64,000 nt of DNA. It comes from Eulemur rufifrons (taxonomy: Eukaryota > Chordata > Mammalia > Primates > Lemuridae). The notes below the pieces were generated by a model. That model ran no database searches, was not told the origin of the DNA, and saw only the letters and a list, made by a program, of their open reading frames with translations. Shown here in pieces: positions 50,983 through 64,000 of this stretch. The first letter of the stretch is position 1, and the number at the start of each line of letters is the position of its first letter. The stretch is taken from assembly GCF_041146395.1 (NCBI RefSeq), contig NC_091012.1, positions 16,482,193-16,546,192 on the forward strand, read 5' to 3'. The translations under genes were made by a program, and so were the position numbers.

Positions 50983-51892
50983 TGTATGTGTGTTCGCAAG
51001 TGGGAGTCACTGGTCTGTGGTGTTCGCCGTTTGCCTCGGGGCTCCTTTAAGTCACCTCCCCGTGAGCCCCTTGGTGCAGTTCCGCTGGGGCTAGGGCCCC
51101 GGTGCCATTCGTTTACCGTGGGGTTCCTGCATGGGGGTAGGATGGTGTGGTTCCACCTGGTCAAGGGCGGGGGTGCCACCTGAGACCGGCAAGAGGAGGA
51201 ACGTCCTCCCCACCAGGAGGTGAGCCGGTATTCCGACACGAAGAGGATGACAGCCAAGCTGACGACTACCACCACCTCCTCACCAGGAACTCTGGAGGCC
51301 AGAGAGGTGTGCAGGGAAGGCAAGGAAGGAGATTCTGCCTCCCTTGGGCTTCATGCCCTACCTAGGCTCACTGCTGCCTTCTCTGACGGAGGTCAGAGGG
51401 CAGAGAAGCAGAGAATTTTGAGGGAGAACATCTGCCCTCCACAGGGGCTTTTCTGGCCAGCTCAGCCATCCAAGGTGGCATCCCCGTGACGGTTGGCAGT
51501 GCTTTCTCCTGCCAGCTTGTACCCCAACACCATGCCCCCATATCTTATCACTTCCTCCGTGGTTTCCGAGGGCCTGGACCCTTCTTCATCTGCATGAACC
51601 GTGTGCGCCAGAAAACATTCCCACTCCATCAAGGTCAGCATTGGGGGCATCCACTGCGTGAGGCTTTGCTTCTCCACCGTGACTTCTTAATGACTGGGTA
51701 GGCCTAAGGCCCGTGCCCATCCTCCCAGACATTTGTTTTGCCAGCAAGTCAGTCAAGTCTTGGTGTCAGTGCCCCATCGGTCGTTGCCCATGATTCCTAT
51801 GGGCTGAGCAGCAGCACAACTTGCCTGGCATTGCCTTCTGAGGAAGAGGCTGTTCTCTTGGCGTCCGCTCTGCGTTTGTTCCTTTCTTGCAG

Positions 51893-52058
51893 GGAGATCT
51901 ATTCTTGCCTTGTTCCTGGGAAGGTTTGCGCAGGGGTGGGCAATGGCTGGCCGGGGCCATTGCCCACCCTTGTTTTCCCTCAGGGGGTGGGAGAGCAGGA
52001 GGAGGGACAGGGTTTTGTGTGGCTCCAGGGTGGTGGTGGCCCTGTTCCCCTTGGCTGA
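51893..52058 (+). other. Exon-like open frame, A monomer unit 1 (family unknown)
   Basis: A pyrimidine tract and CAG (AG at 51,891-51,892) resemble a splice acceptor and precede an open frame starting EIYSCLVPGKVC and ending VWLQGGGGPVPLG plus a stop. The same acceptor and frame recur at 53,629 (B1), 56,070 (A2) and 57,814 (B2), with readable conserved text (LVPG, GVGNGW, GPLP, FVWLQ). The length differences seen between copies are multiples of three. This hints at coding constraint on the plus strand. Frames on the other strand are also open, and no homolog is recognised. Confidence 0.3.
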
Positions 52059-52361
52059 GGTTCGGGGGCTGAGTGCACTGGTGGATAAGCATTTTGTCTT
52101 CGGTCAAGAATGCCTAGTCTTGCCCAGGCCTGCAGACGCGGGCCTGTGCCTGTGATCCTAGGTAGGCTCTGCTTTCCCTGAGCTCTCCTGGGGCCCTCTG
52201 GGCCCCTGGCAAGGGTGCCTTCTCCCCAAGGTCAGTCTTGGAGCGGGCCGGTCCCACTGGGAAAACACCCCCTCCCTCCTTGCACCCTGCTGGGCTGTCA
52301 GGTCTTAGCCAGGCACCCCTCTCTGGTCATACTTGCTGTCCCCTGGACTTGCCTGGCTGCG

Positions 52362-52448
52362 CCTTACCTCCTCCCCTGAAGAGCAGAGGGGACAGTCTGC
52401 AGGCCCTGACAATGAAGACTGGGCCTCACAGGCTGAAGGTGGCTCCAT
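52362..52448 (-). other. Minus-strand candidate first exon in B monomer (unit 1)
   Basis: On the minus strand an ATG in a near-ideal GCCGCCATGG context (ATG at 52,448) opens 27 codons that end exactly at GAG/GTAAGG, a strong splice-donor match (52,367-52,362). The copy in unit 2 (56,622-56,536) is the same. The A monomer and the decayed end copy lack this ATG. It could be a chance match in GC-rich sequence. Confidence 0.2.
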
Positions 52449-52682
52449 GGCGGCATCCAGGAAGCAGCAGCAGCATCCACGGCCCAGTCCACCATCGCCA
52501 CCTCACACCCACCTGCTGGCTGTTTGTGTGAGTCTCCCCGAGAGTCCAAAGTCATCATGCCCCTTACTCGGGAGGTTGGACTGTCCGATTGCCGTGTGCC
52601 CCTTGTACTCACGGGTTTCTCTTTGCCCACCGTGGAGTGGAGCCTGGCCCTCTCAGGAACTGCCTGAGTTTCTTAGGCTTTG

Positions 52683-52683
<1 letters not shown>

Positions 52684-52713
<30 letters not shown>
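52684..52713 (+). repeat. (GA)n microsatellite, B monomer unit 1
   Basis: Clean GA run of about 30 bp. The unit 2 counterpart is longer (56,857-56,899), so repeat length differs between otherwise near-identical units. Confidence 0.9.
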
Positions 52714-53628
52714 GTGATATGTATATGTGTTGGCAGGTGGGAGCCACTGGTTTGCCTCGGGGCTCCTTGAAGTCACCTTTCCTCGTGTTGAGCCCCTTGG
52801 TGCACTTCTGCTCGGGCTAGAAAGTCCAGTGCCATTCATTTTCTGTGAAGTTCCTGCTAGGGAGTTGGATGGTCTGGTTCTGTCACGGAGATGGGGCTCC
52901 ACCTGGCACTGGCAAGAGTAGGAACGTCCTCGCTGCCTGGAGGTGAGCCAGCTTTCCCATGCGAAGCAGATGACAGCCAAGCCGATGACAATGACCAGCA
53001 CTTCAACAGGAATTCTGGATGCCAGGGAGAGCTGTGCAGGGAAGGCCCATTAGGAGATTCTGCCTCGCTTTGGCCTCATGCCCTACCTAGGCTCATGCCT
53101 ACCTTCTCTGATGGAGGCCAGAGGGCAGAGAAGCAGAGACTCTGGACGGAGAACATCTGTCCCTCCACAGGGGCCTTTCTGGCTTGCTCAGCCATCCAAG
53201 GCGGCATCCCCGTGGCGGTTGGCAGCGCTTTCTCCTGCCTGGGGGCCAGCTTGTACCCCGACACCATGCCCCCATATCCTTTTTCTTCCTACATGGTTGC
53301 CGATGGCCTGGACCCTTCTTCATCTGCATGATCCGTCTGCGCCAGAAAACATTCCCATTCCATCAAGGTCAGCATTGGGGGCATCCACTGCGTGAGGCTT
53401 TCCTTCTCCACAGTGCCTTCTTAGTGACTGGGTAGGCCTGAGGCCCGTGCCCCTCCGCCCAGCCATTTGTTCTGCCAGGAAGAGAATCAAGTCTTGGTGT
53501 CAGTGCCCCATTGCTCGTTCCCCATGATCCCCATGGGCTGAGCGGCAGCATACCTTTCCAGACCTTTGCCATCTGAGGAAGAGGCTGTTTCACTTGGCGT
53601 CTGCTCTCCCTTCGTTCCTTTCTTGCAG

Positions 53629-53794
53629 GGAGATCTGTGCTTGGCTTGTTCCTGGGGAAGTGTCGGCAGGGGTGGGCAATGGCTGGCAGGGGCCATTGCC
53701 CGCCACTGTTTTCACTGAGAGTGTGGGGCAGGAGGAGGAGGGACTGCGTTTTGTGTGGCTGCAGGTTGGTGGTGGCCCTGTTCCCCTTCGCTGA
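53629..53794 (+). other. Exon-like open frame, B monomer unit 1
   Basis: Counterpart of the frame at 51,893, preceded by the same acceptor-like 'ttcctttcttgcag' (AG 53,627-53,628). It reads EICAWLVPGEVSAGVGNGW ... VWLQVGGGPVPLR and stops. It keeps the same frame as the A copies despite many base changes. Confidence 0.3.
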
Positions 53795-54166
53795 GTTTGG
53801 GGGGCTTAGTGCACTGCCTGCCTAACCATTTTCTCTTTGGTCAAGAATGCCCAGTCTTGCCCAGGCCTGCAGAAGCGGGCCTGTGCATGTGTTCCTAGGT
53901 AGGCTCTGCTTTCCCCGAGCTCTCTTGGGTCCCATTGGCCCCTGGAAAGGGTGCCTTCTCCCCAAGGTCAGTCTTGGACCCGGCTGGTCCTGCGCGGGAA
54001 ACACCGCCGCCTCCCTTCGTGTGTCCTGCTGGGCTGTCAGGTCTTAGCCAGGCACCCCTCTCTGGTCATACTTGCTGTCCCCAGGACTTGCCTGGCTGCG
54101 CCTCACCGCCTACCCTGAAGAGCACTGGGGGCAGGCAGGAGCCCATGGCGATTAAGACCGGGCCAG

Positions 54167-54880
54167 TACCTGGTGGCCCCAGGGGCCCTTGGAGGCACAG
54201 GGCACCTAAGTTGATGAACTGTTACCTGGAGCCTTCCCTCGGGCCTCAGGTAACCCCTTGTGCCCCACAGGCCCGGTCCCCACTCACCAGAGTTCATGGC
54301 GGCTGCTGTGGGAGGCCACGCCTGTCCCCAGTGGGTCTCATGCCAGCTCAGATCCCAGGAGGAGGGATGGCAATGTTCGCCTCTCACCCTGAGGCCGGCC
54401 CTCCACTGGGAGCTGGGATCCCAACCATATCTCTGCGCAAAGAGGACCGGGAGGCTGTGCCCCCTCCTCGCCCCTCCCCCAACGCATGGTGGTCCCTGTC
54501 CGCTCCGGGTCTTTTTCCCCTCACAGCCTCCTGCCGCCCTTCCAGACACCCTAGGCAGCACCATCTCGTCCTCCACCGCCACCGCAGGTGGGCACCCCCG
54601 TCAACATGGCCGGATCGCGCGGCCAAAGCCGCCCTGGCCTTCTGACAGCCTTGGCCGGCCAGGGGAGCCGGCCTTACAACCGCGCATGCGCAAGTTGCTG
54701 TCATTATGACAGCAGCCGTTGCCTAGGGGCGCGTCCCTCTGGCGGGAGCCCTCTGCGGCCAGGCCGGGCATGTCCTTGTCAGGCTCTGGCCTGTCCTCTC
54801 CAGGATGCCTGCCAGGGGATCGTCCGCGGTTCCAAGGAGAAGGAGGAGGGCTCAGCGGGCGGCAGAAGTCTCCCTCGTCG
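54167..54880 (+). repeat. A-specific block, unit 2
   Basis: Complete copy of the A-only block of about 714 bp. It lies where the B monomer has only about 35 bp between 'gaagactgggcctcacagg' and 'aagcagcagcag'. It contains the CpG-rich promoter-like core. Either A gained it or B lost it. Confidence 0.85.
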
Positions 54881-54940
54881 CAGCCTGCAGGAAGCAGCAG
54901 GGGGATCCCTGGACCTGTCGCCCATCGCCACCTCACAGCC
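54590..54940. promoter_or_regulatory. CpG-rich, promoter-like core of A monomer (unit 2)
   Basis: Contains a perfect NRF1 consensus, CGCGCATGCGCA (54,681-54,692), the same 17-bp palindrome (54,697-54,713) and GTTGCC just after. CpG dinucleotides are frequent although the surroundings are CpG-poor. That suggests germline hypomethylation or recent origin. Function is inferred only. Confidence 0.4.
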
Positions 54941-55108
54941 GCCTGCTGGCTGTGTATGTGAGTCTCCCCGAGAGTCCAGGGTCTTCACGCCCGTGAGTCC
55001 CAGGGCTCCACTATCCGTATGCCCGTGTGTCCCTCTGTACTCAGGGGTCCACCTTCCTCGGCCGCAGAGCCTGGCCCTGACAGGACCTGCCTGAGTACCT
55101 GTGGCTTC

Positions 55109-55158
55109 TGAGAGAGAGAGGGACAGAGAGAGAGATAGAGAGAGAGAGGGAGAGTCTA
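55109..55158 (+). repeat. (GA)n microsatellite, A monomer unit 2
   Basis: Counterpart of the 50,934 tract, with small length differences. Confidence 0.9.
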
Positions 55159-56069
55159 TGTATGTGTGTTCGCAAGTGGGAGTAACTGGTCTGTGGTGTT
55201 CGCCGTTTGCCTCGGGGCTCCTTTAAGTCACCTCGCCGTGAGCCCCTTGGTGCAGTTCCGCTGGGGCTAGGGGCCCGGTGCCATTCGTTTACCGTGGGGT
55301 TCCTGCATGGGGGTAGGATGGTGTGGTTCCTCCTGGTCAAGGGCGGGGGTGCCACCTGAGACCGGCAAGAGGAGGAACGTCCTCCCCACCAGGAAGTGAG
55401 CCGGTATTCCAACACGAAGAGGATAACAGCCAAGCTGACGACTACCACCACCACCTCACCAGGAACTCTGGAGGCCGGAGAGGTGTGCAGGGAAGGCCAG
55501 GAAGGAGATTCTGCCTCCCTTGGGCCTCATGCCCTACCTAGGCTCACGCCTGCCTTCTCCGCTGGAGGCCGGAGGGAAGAGAAGCAGAGACTATGGACGG
55601 AGAACATCTGCCCTCCACAGGGGCCTTTCTGGCTAGCTCAGCCATCCAAGGTGGCATCCCTGTGACGGTTGGCAGTGCTTTCTCCTGCCAGCTTGTACCC
55701 CAACACCATGCCCCCATATCTTATCACTTCCTTCATGGTTTCCGAGGGCCTGGACCCTTCTTCATCTGCATGAACCGTGTGCGCCAGAAAACATTCCCAC
55801 TCCATCAAGGTCAGCATTGGGGGCATCCACTGCGTGAGGCTTTCCTTCTCCACCGTGCCTTCTTAATGAATGGGTAGGCCTAAGGCCCGTGCCTATCCTC
55901 CCAGACATTTGTTTTGCCAGCAAGTTAGTCAAGTCTTGGTGTCAGTGCCCCATCGGTCGTTGCCCATGATTCATATGGGCTGAGCAGCAGCACAACTTGC
56001 CTGGCCTTTGCCTTCTGAGGAAGAGGCTGTTCTCTTGGCGTCTGCTCTGCGTTTGTTCCTTTCTTGCAG

Positions 56070-56232
56070 GGAGATCTATTCTTGCCTTGTTCCTGGGGAG
56101 GTTTGCGCAGGGGTGGGCAATGGCTGGCCGGGGCCATTGCCCACCCTTGTTTTCCCTCAGGGGGTGGCAGAGCAGGAGGGACAGGGTTTTGTGTGGCTCC
56201 AGGGTGGTGGTGGCCCTGTTCCCCTTGGCTGA
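56070..56232 (+). other. Exon-like open frame, A monomer unit 2
   Basis: Same acceptor-like context (AG 56,068-56,069) and frame as at 51,893. It differs from unit 1 by an in-frame loss of one codon (EQEEGQG to EQEGQG). Confidence 0.3.
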
Positions 56233-56535
56233 GGTTCGGGGGCTGAGTGCACTGGTGGATAAGCGTTTTGTCTTTGGTGAAGAATGCATAGTCTTGCCCA
56301 GGCCTGCAGACGCGGGCCTGTGCCTGTGGTCCTAGGTAGGCTCTGCTTTCCCTGAGCTCTCCTGGGGCCCTCTGGGCCCCTGGCAAGGGTGCCTTCTCCC
56401 CAAGGTCAGTCTTGGAGCGGGCCGGTCCCACTGGGAAAACACCCCCTCCCTCCTTGCACCCTGCTGGGCTGTCAGGTCTTAGCCAGGCACCCCTCTCTGG
56501 TCATACTTGCTGTCCCCTGGACTTGCCTGGCTGCG

Positions 56536-56622
56536 CCTTACCTCCTCCCCTGAAGAGCAGAGGGGACAGTCTGCAGGCCCTGACAATGAAGACTGGGCCT
56601 CACAGGCTGAAGGTGGCTCCAT
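56536..56622 (-). other. Minus-strand candidate first exon in B monomer (unit 2)
   Basis: Same 27-codon ATG-to-GTAAGG arrangement as at 52,448-52,362, offset by 4,174 bases, with no visible change. Confidence 0.2.
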
Positions 56623-56853
56623 GGCGGCATCCAGGAAGCAGCAGCAGCATCCACGGCCCAGTCCACCATCGCCACCTCACACCCACCTGCTGGCTGTTTG
56701 TGTGAGTCTCCCCGAGAGTCCAAAGTCATCATGCCCCTTACTCGGGAGGTTGGACTGTCCGATTGCCATGTGCCCCTTGTACTCACGGGTTTCTCTTTGC
56801 CCACTGAGGAGCCTGGCCCTCTCAGGAACTGCCTGAGTTTCTAAGGCTTTGGA

Positions 56854-56856
<3 letters not shown>

Positions 56857-56899
<43 letters not shown>
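56857..56899 (+). repeat. (GA)n microsatellite, B monomer unit 2
   Basis: Uninterrupted (GA)n of about 43 bp, longer than in unit 1. Confidence 0.92.
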
Positions 56900-56900
<1 letters not shown>

Positions 56901-57813
56901 GATATGCATATGTGTTGGCAGGTGGGAGCCACTGGTTTGCCTCGGGGCTCCTTGAAGTCACCTTTGCTCGTGTTGAGCCCCTTGGTGCACTTCTGCTCGG
57001 GCTAGAAAGTCCAGTGCCATTCGTTTTCTGTGGAGTTCCTGCTAGGGAGTTAGATGGTCTGGTTCCGTCGCGGAGATGGGGCGCCACCTGTCCCTGGCAA
57101 GAGTAGGAACGTCCTCGCTGCCAGGAGGTGAGCCAGCTTTCCCATGCGAAGCAGACGACAGCCAAGCCAATGACGACGACCAGCACTTCAACAGGAATTC
57201 TGGATGCCAGGGAGAGCTGTGCAGGGAAGGCCCATTAGGAGCTTCTGCCTCGCTTTGGCCTCATGCCCTACCTAGGCTCATGCCTACCTTCTCCGATGGA
57301 GGCCAGAGGTCAGAGAAGCAGAGACTCTGGACGGAGAACATCTGTCCCTCCACAGGGGCCTTTCTGGCTTGCTCAGCCATCCAAGGTGGCATCCCCGTGG
57401 CGGTTGGCAGCGCTTTCTCCTGCCTGGGTGCCAGCTTGTACCCCGACACCATGCCCCCATATCTTTTTGCTTCCTCCATGGTTGCCGAGGGCCTGGACCC
57501 TTCTTCATCTGCATGAACCATGTGCGCCAGAAAACATTCCCATTCCATCAAGGTCAGCATTGGGGGCATCCACTGCGTGAGGCTTTCCTTCTCCACAGTG
57601 CCTTCTTAGTGACTGGGTAGGCCTGACGTCCGTGCCCCTCCTCCCAGCCATTTGTTCTGCCAGCAAGAGAGTCAAGTCTTGGTGTCAGTGCCCCATTGCT
57701 CGTTCCCCATGATTCCCACGGGCTGAGTGGCAGCACACCTTTCCTGGCCTTTGCCATCTGAGGAAGAGGCTGTTTCACTTGGCATCTGCTCTCCCTTCGT
57801 TCCTTTCTTGCAG

Positions 57814-57979
57814 GGAGATCTATGCTTGGCTTGTTCCTGGGGAAGTGTCAGCACGGGTGGGCAATGGCTGGCAGGGGCCATTGCCCGCCACTGTTTTCAC
57901 TGAGGGGGTGGGGCAGGAGGAGGAGGGACTGCGTTTTGTGTGGCTGCAGGTTGGTTGTGGCCCTGTTCCCCTTCGCTGA
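57814..57979 (+). other. Exon-like open frame, B monomer unit 2
   Basis: Fourth copy of the plus-strand frame, with the same acceptor-like tract (AG 57,812-57,813). It reads EIYAWLVPGEVSARVGNGW ... PVPLR and stops. Confidence 0.3.
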
Positions 57980-58139
57980 GGTTGGGGGGCTGAGTGCACT
58001 GCCTGCATAACCATTTTCTCTTTGGTCAAGAATGCCCAGTCTTGCCCAGGCCTACAGAAGCGGGCCTGTGCATGTGTTCCTAGGTAGGCTCTGCTTTCCC
58101 CGAGCTCTCTGGGGGCCCTCTGTGTCCCTGGAAAGGGTG

Positions 58140-58447
58140 TCTTCTCCCCAACGTCAGTCTTGGAGTGAGCCGTTCGCGGTCTTTTAAGACCCCTTCCTTC
58201 CTTGCACCCTGCTTGACTATCAGGTCTTACCCAATCGCCACTCTCTGCTCATACTTGCTGTACGTGGGACTTGACTGGCTGTGCCTTTCCTCCTACCCTG
58301 AATAGCAGAGAGGACAGGCTGGAGTCCCAGGCAATGAAGGCTCGGCCTAGTGGGGTTAAAAAGCCTCCGTCCCATTGTCCAGGAAGCTACAGCAGAATCC
58401 ATGGACTTCTCAGCCATTGATGCCTTAGCCCGCCTGCTGACTGTGTA
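58140..58447 (+). repeat. Decayed terminal copy at the right edge of the array
   Basis: Still alignable to the A/B start region ('gcaccctgcttgactatcaggtcttaccc', 'taccctgaatagcagagagg', 'gcccgcctgctgactgtgta') but clearly more diverged than any internal copy. It breaks off at about 58,447. A decayed edge monomer is typical of arrays homogenised from within. Confidence 0.85.
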
Positions 58448-58738
58448 CGAATAGTATTTAAAAGGAGATACAATTAAAGATCGAGGAGATATTAAAAAAA
58501 TAAATTAGATTATAAACAAATATTTGCTAATATCATCAAAAATAAGAAAAAGTTAGCAAATTCCTGGAAAAATATAAACCACCTAGATGACTCAATAAAA
58601 AATTAACAAATCTAAATCATTATAGAACTTTAAACATTTTCAATTAGTTGTGCACGTATTTCTGCAAATAGAATAAACCATTTCATGTTGGCTTTGTGAG
58701 TAAATTCTAAGAAGTATTTAATAAATCAACAATTCCAC

Positions 58739-59087
<349 letters not shown>

Positions 59088-59189
59088 TCAGAAGACAAGA
59101 AAGAAGAATCTCTCTTAAATCATTTTATGTTAACAATATATCCTTGATACAAAACTAGACAAAATAATTTTAAAGAACATTGATATTGA

Positions 59190-62830
<3,641 letters not shown>

Positions 62831-64000
62831 GAGAACAAAGGATGAATGGGGAAAAAACCTACTAAACCAAATGTTAGCAAACCAATTCCACAATGCATGA
62901 AAAGATAATACTCATGTCCAGGTGAGCTTACTCTAGGAAGGCAAGATGAATTTCATATTAGGAAATTCACTTAGATACTTTACCACTTTAATGTATTTTT
63001 TAAAACCTGTGTTATGATCTCAGTAAATGTGGAAAAAATTTCAGAAATATTTCACTGATGTCTCCTTCTACGCCTTCTATCTAACATTGTATTCTGGCAA
63101 TCCAAATAAGACAAGAAAAAGAAATAAAGGATTTAAGCTTTGGAAGTGAAAAAATTTAAAAATATCTTTTTTCACAAACGATACTTTTCCCTAAAAGATA
63201 GATTATATAAGGCAATTATTAAAAATTAATAAGAGAGCCTGGCAAAGTTACATTGATATGCGATCAATTCACAAAAGTCCATTGCATTTCTGTACACCAG
63301 GAGCAAACTGAAATTCAAGTTTTAAAACATACTATCTACAAGTGCAACAAAAAATAATGTTTCTAAGAATAAATGCAGCAAATGTGTACAAGACTTTAAT
63401 GTAAGAAATCCTAGAACTATGTTAAAAGACATTTTTTAAAAAACCTAATTAATGGAAACACATGTCAGATGTATAGTTGGGAAGACTCAATATTGGAATC
63501 ACATCAACTCTCCCACAAATTAATTCATAGAATTAGTTAAATCCTAATTAAAATGCAAATTAAGGTTTCATGGAATTTGACCATATGATTGCAAAGTGTA
63601 TATGGAAGTTCAGGTTGCCAGTAGTTAAGACGCTTTTGAACAAGAAAAGCAAGGTGATGGTACCCGTGTGACCCAATATCAAAACATATTAACACAACCG
63701 TGTGTAGTATCGGAGCAGGAATAGACAAACCGAGCAATGGGCCGAAAAGAGAGCGAACAAACTGATCTATGAGTATAGTATGGAAACATGATTTACTGCT
63801 GTTTCTATGGGAAAATCTGGACTGTTCACTAATTTAAGTACATGAAAATGAATCCACACTTCACACCATACACATACAAAAAAAATCTTTCCAGATAGAC
63901 CGAAATTTTTAATGTCAAAGGCAAACTCTAAGACTTTGAAGAAGGGGAAACAACAACACATATAGACAATGCAACCTGCAAAAAACAACTTGGTTTCAGA
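62831..64000 (+). mobile_element. Old L1M ORF2, resumed after nested L1 (copy 2)
   Basis: Counterpart of 17,106-18,205, with 'atgttagcaaaccaattccacaatgcatg' and the same downstream text. The frame at 63,537-63,737 (minus) and its partner at 17,744 are antisense shadows of this L1. Continues past the window. Confidence 0.8.

Larger units (their letters stand above)
50068..58447 (+). repeat. GC-rich macrosatellite-like array, two higher-order units
   Basis: Two direct higher-order units of about 4.15-4.2 kb (50,068-54,214 and 54,215-58,447). Each has an A monomer (about 2.44 kb) and a B monomer (about 1.74 kb) with the same order of landmarks. A shared segment ending in 'gagtctccccgagagtcc' recurs near 50,763, 52,504, 54,941 and 56,678, and a decayed end copy lies near 58,430. 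Unit-to-unit spacing is 4,147 at the left edge, 4,178 further in and 4,174 in B. The block at 52,238-52,531 translates identically to 56,412-56,705. The array is bounded by A/T-rich DNA on the left and a duplicated L1 block on the right. Terminal copies are the most diverged, as in true tandem arrays. I do not recognise the family. Confidence 0.95.

Noticed and set aside
50068..58447. Array as a known human macrosatellite (D4Z4, DXZ4, RS447 or similar)
   Set aside because: Unit size and GC content are comparable, but I see no DUX homeobox, USP17-like protease or other diagnostic sequence, so no identity is claimed.
50068..58447. Array as CRISPR or centromeric alpha-like satellite
   Set aside because: Units are kilobases long and GC-rich in a mammalian context, with no 171-bp or short spacer periodicity.

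Overview
The window is nuclear DNA of a primate, most likely a lemur (strepsirrhine). The best evidence is six dimeric Alu elements. Four of them (7874, 26379, 31985, 61695) carry the lemur-type internal sequence, with 'gtcagcctagctcacagcaacc' style left arms and an A/T-rich middle linker. The rest of the repeat content is typical of a placental mammal: L1, MIR, L2, MER5 and MaLR LTRs. No intact single-copy host protein-coding gene could be supported. This is an intergenic, repeat-rich interval holding dead gene copies and one unusual GC-rich tandem array.

Layout. 1-983 is the 3' end of a fairly young L1. 3623-6031 is a 5'-truncated processed copy of WRNIP1 with a perfect 16-bp target-site duplication, several frameshifts and stops, and a 324-codon open 3' part. 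About 11-18.2 kb is an old L1M on the + strand, broken by two Alus and by a nested younger L1. 18.2-43.9 kb is mostly old unassigned sequence with MIR, L2, MER5, MLT1 and L1 pieces, two Alus, a spaced inverted duplication (32.6/33.8 kb) and an 18-bp-scale minisatellite (42.3 kb). 44.06-44.99 kb is a decayed C2H2 zinc-finger array. 50,068-58,447 is a GC-rich macrosatellite-like array. 58,449 to the window end is a second copy of the nested L1/Alu block seen at 13-18 kb.

The most interesting item is the 50-58 kb array. It contains two higher-order units of about 4.15-4.2 kb. Each is built from a longer monomer (A, about 2.44 kb) and a shorter one (B, about 1.74 kb) that share an ancestral plan. 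Unit-to-unit identity is far higher than A-to-B identity, and the B-type blocks give identical 97-codon translations. Each A monomer has a private block of about 0.7 kb with a CpG-rich core, an NRF1-type palindromic motif and a 17-bp perfect palindrome. Splice-like signals and open frames recur at equivalent places in all monomers, but on both strands, so coding status is unresolved. I do not recognise the family. The array ends directly on the duplicated L1 block, so this side of the window looks structurally active, or possibly poorly assembled.

All identities are by-eye estimates. Old-repeat subfamily names and boundaries are approximate.
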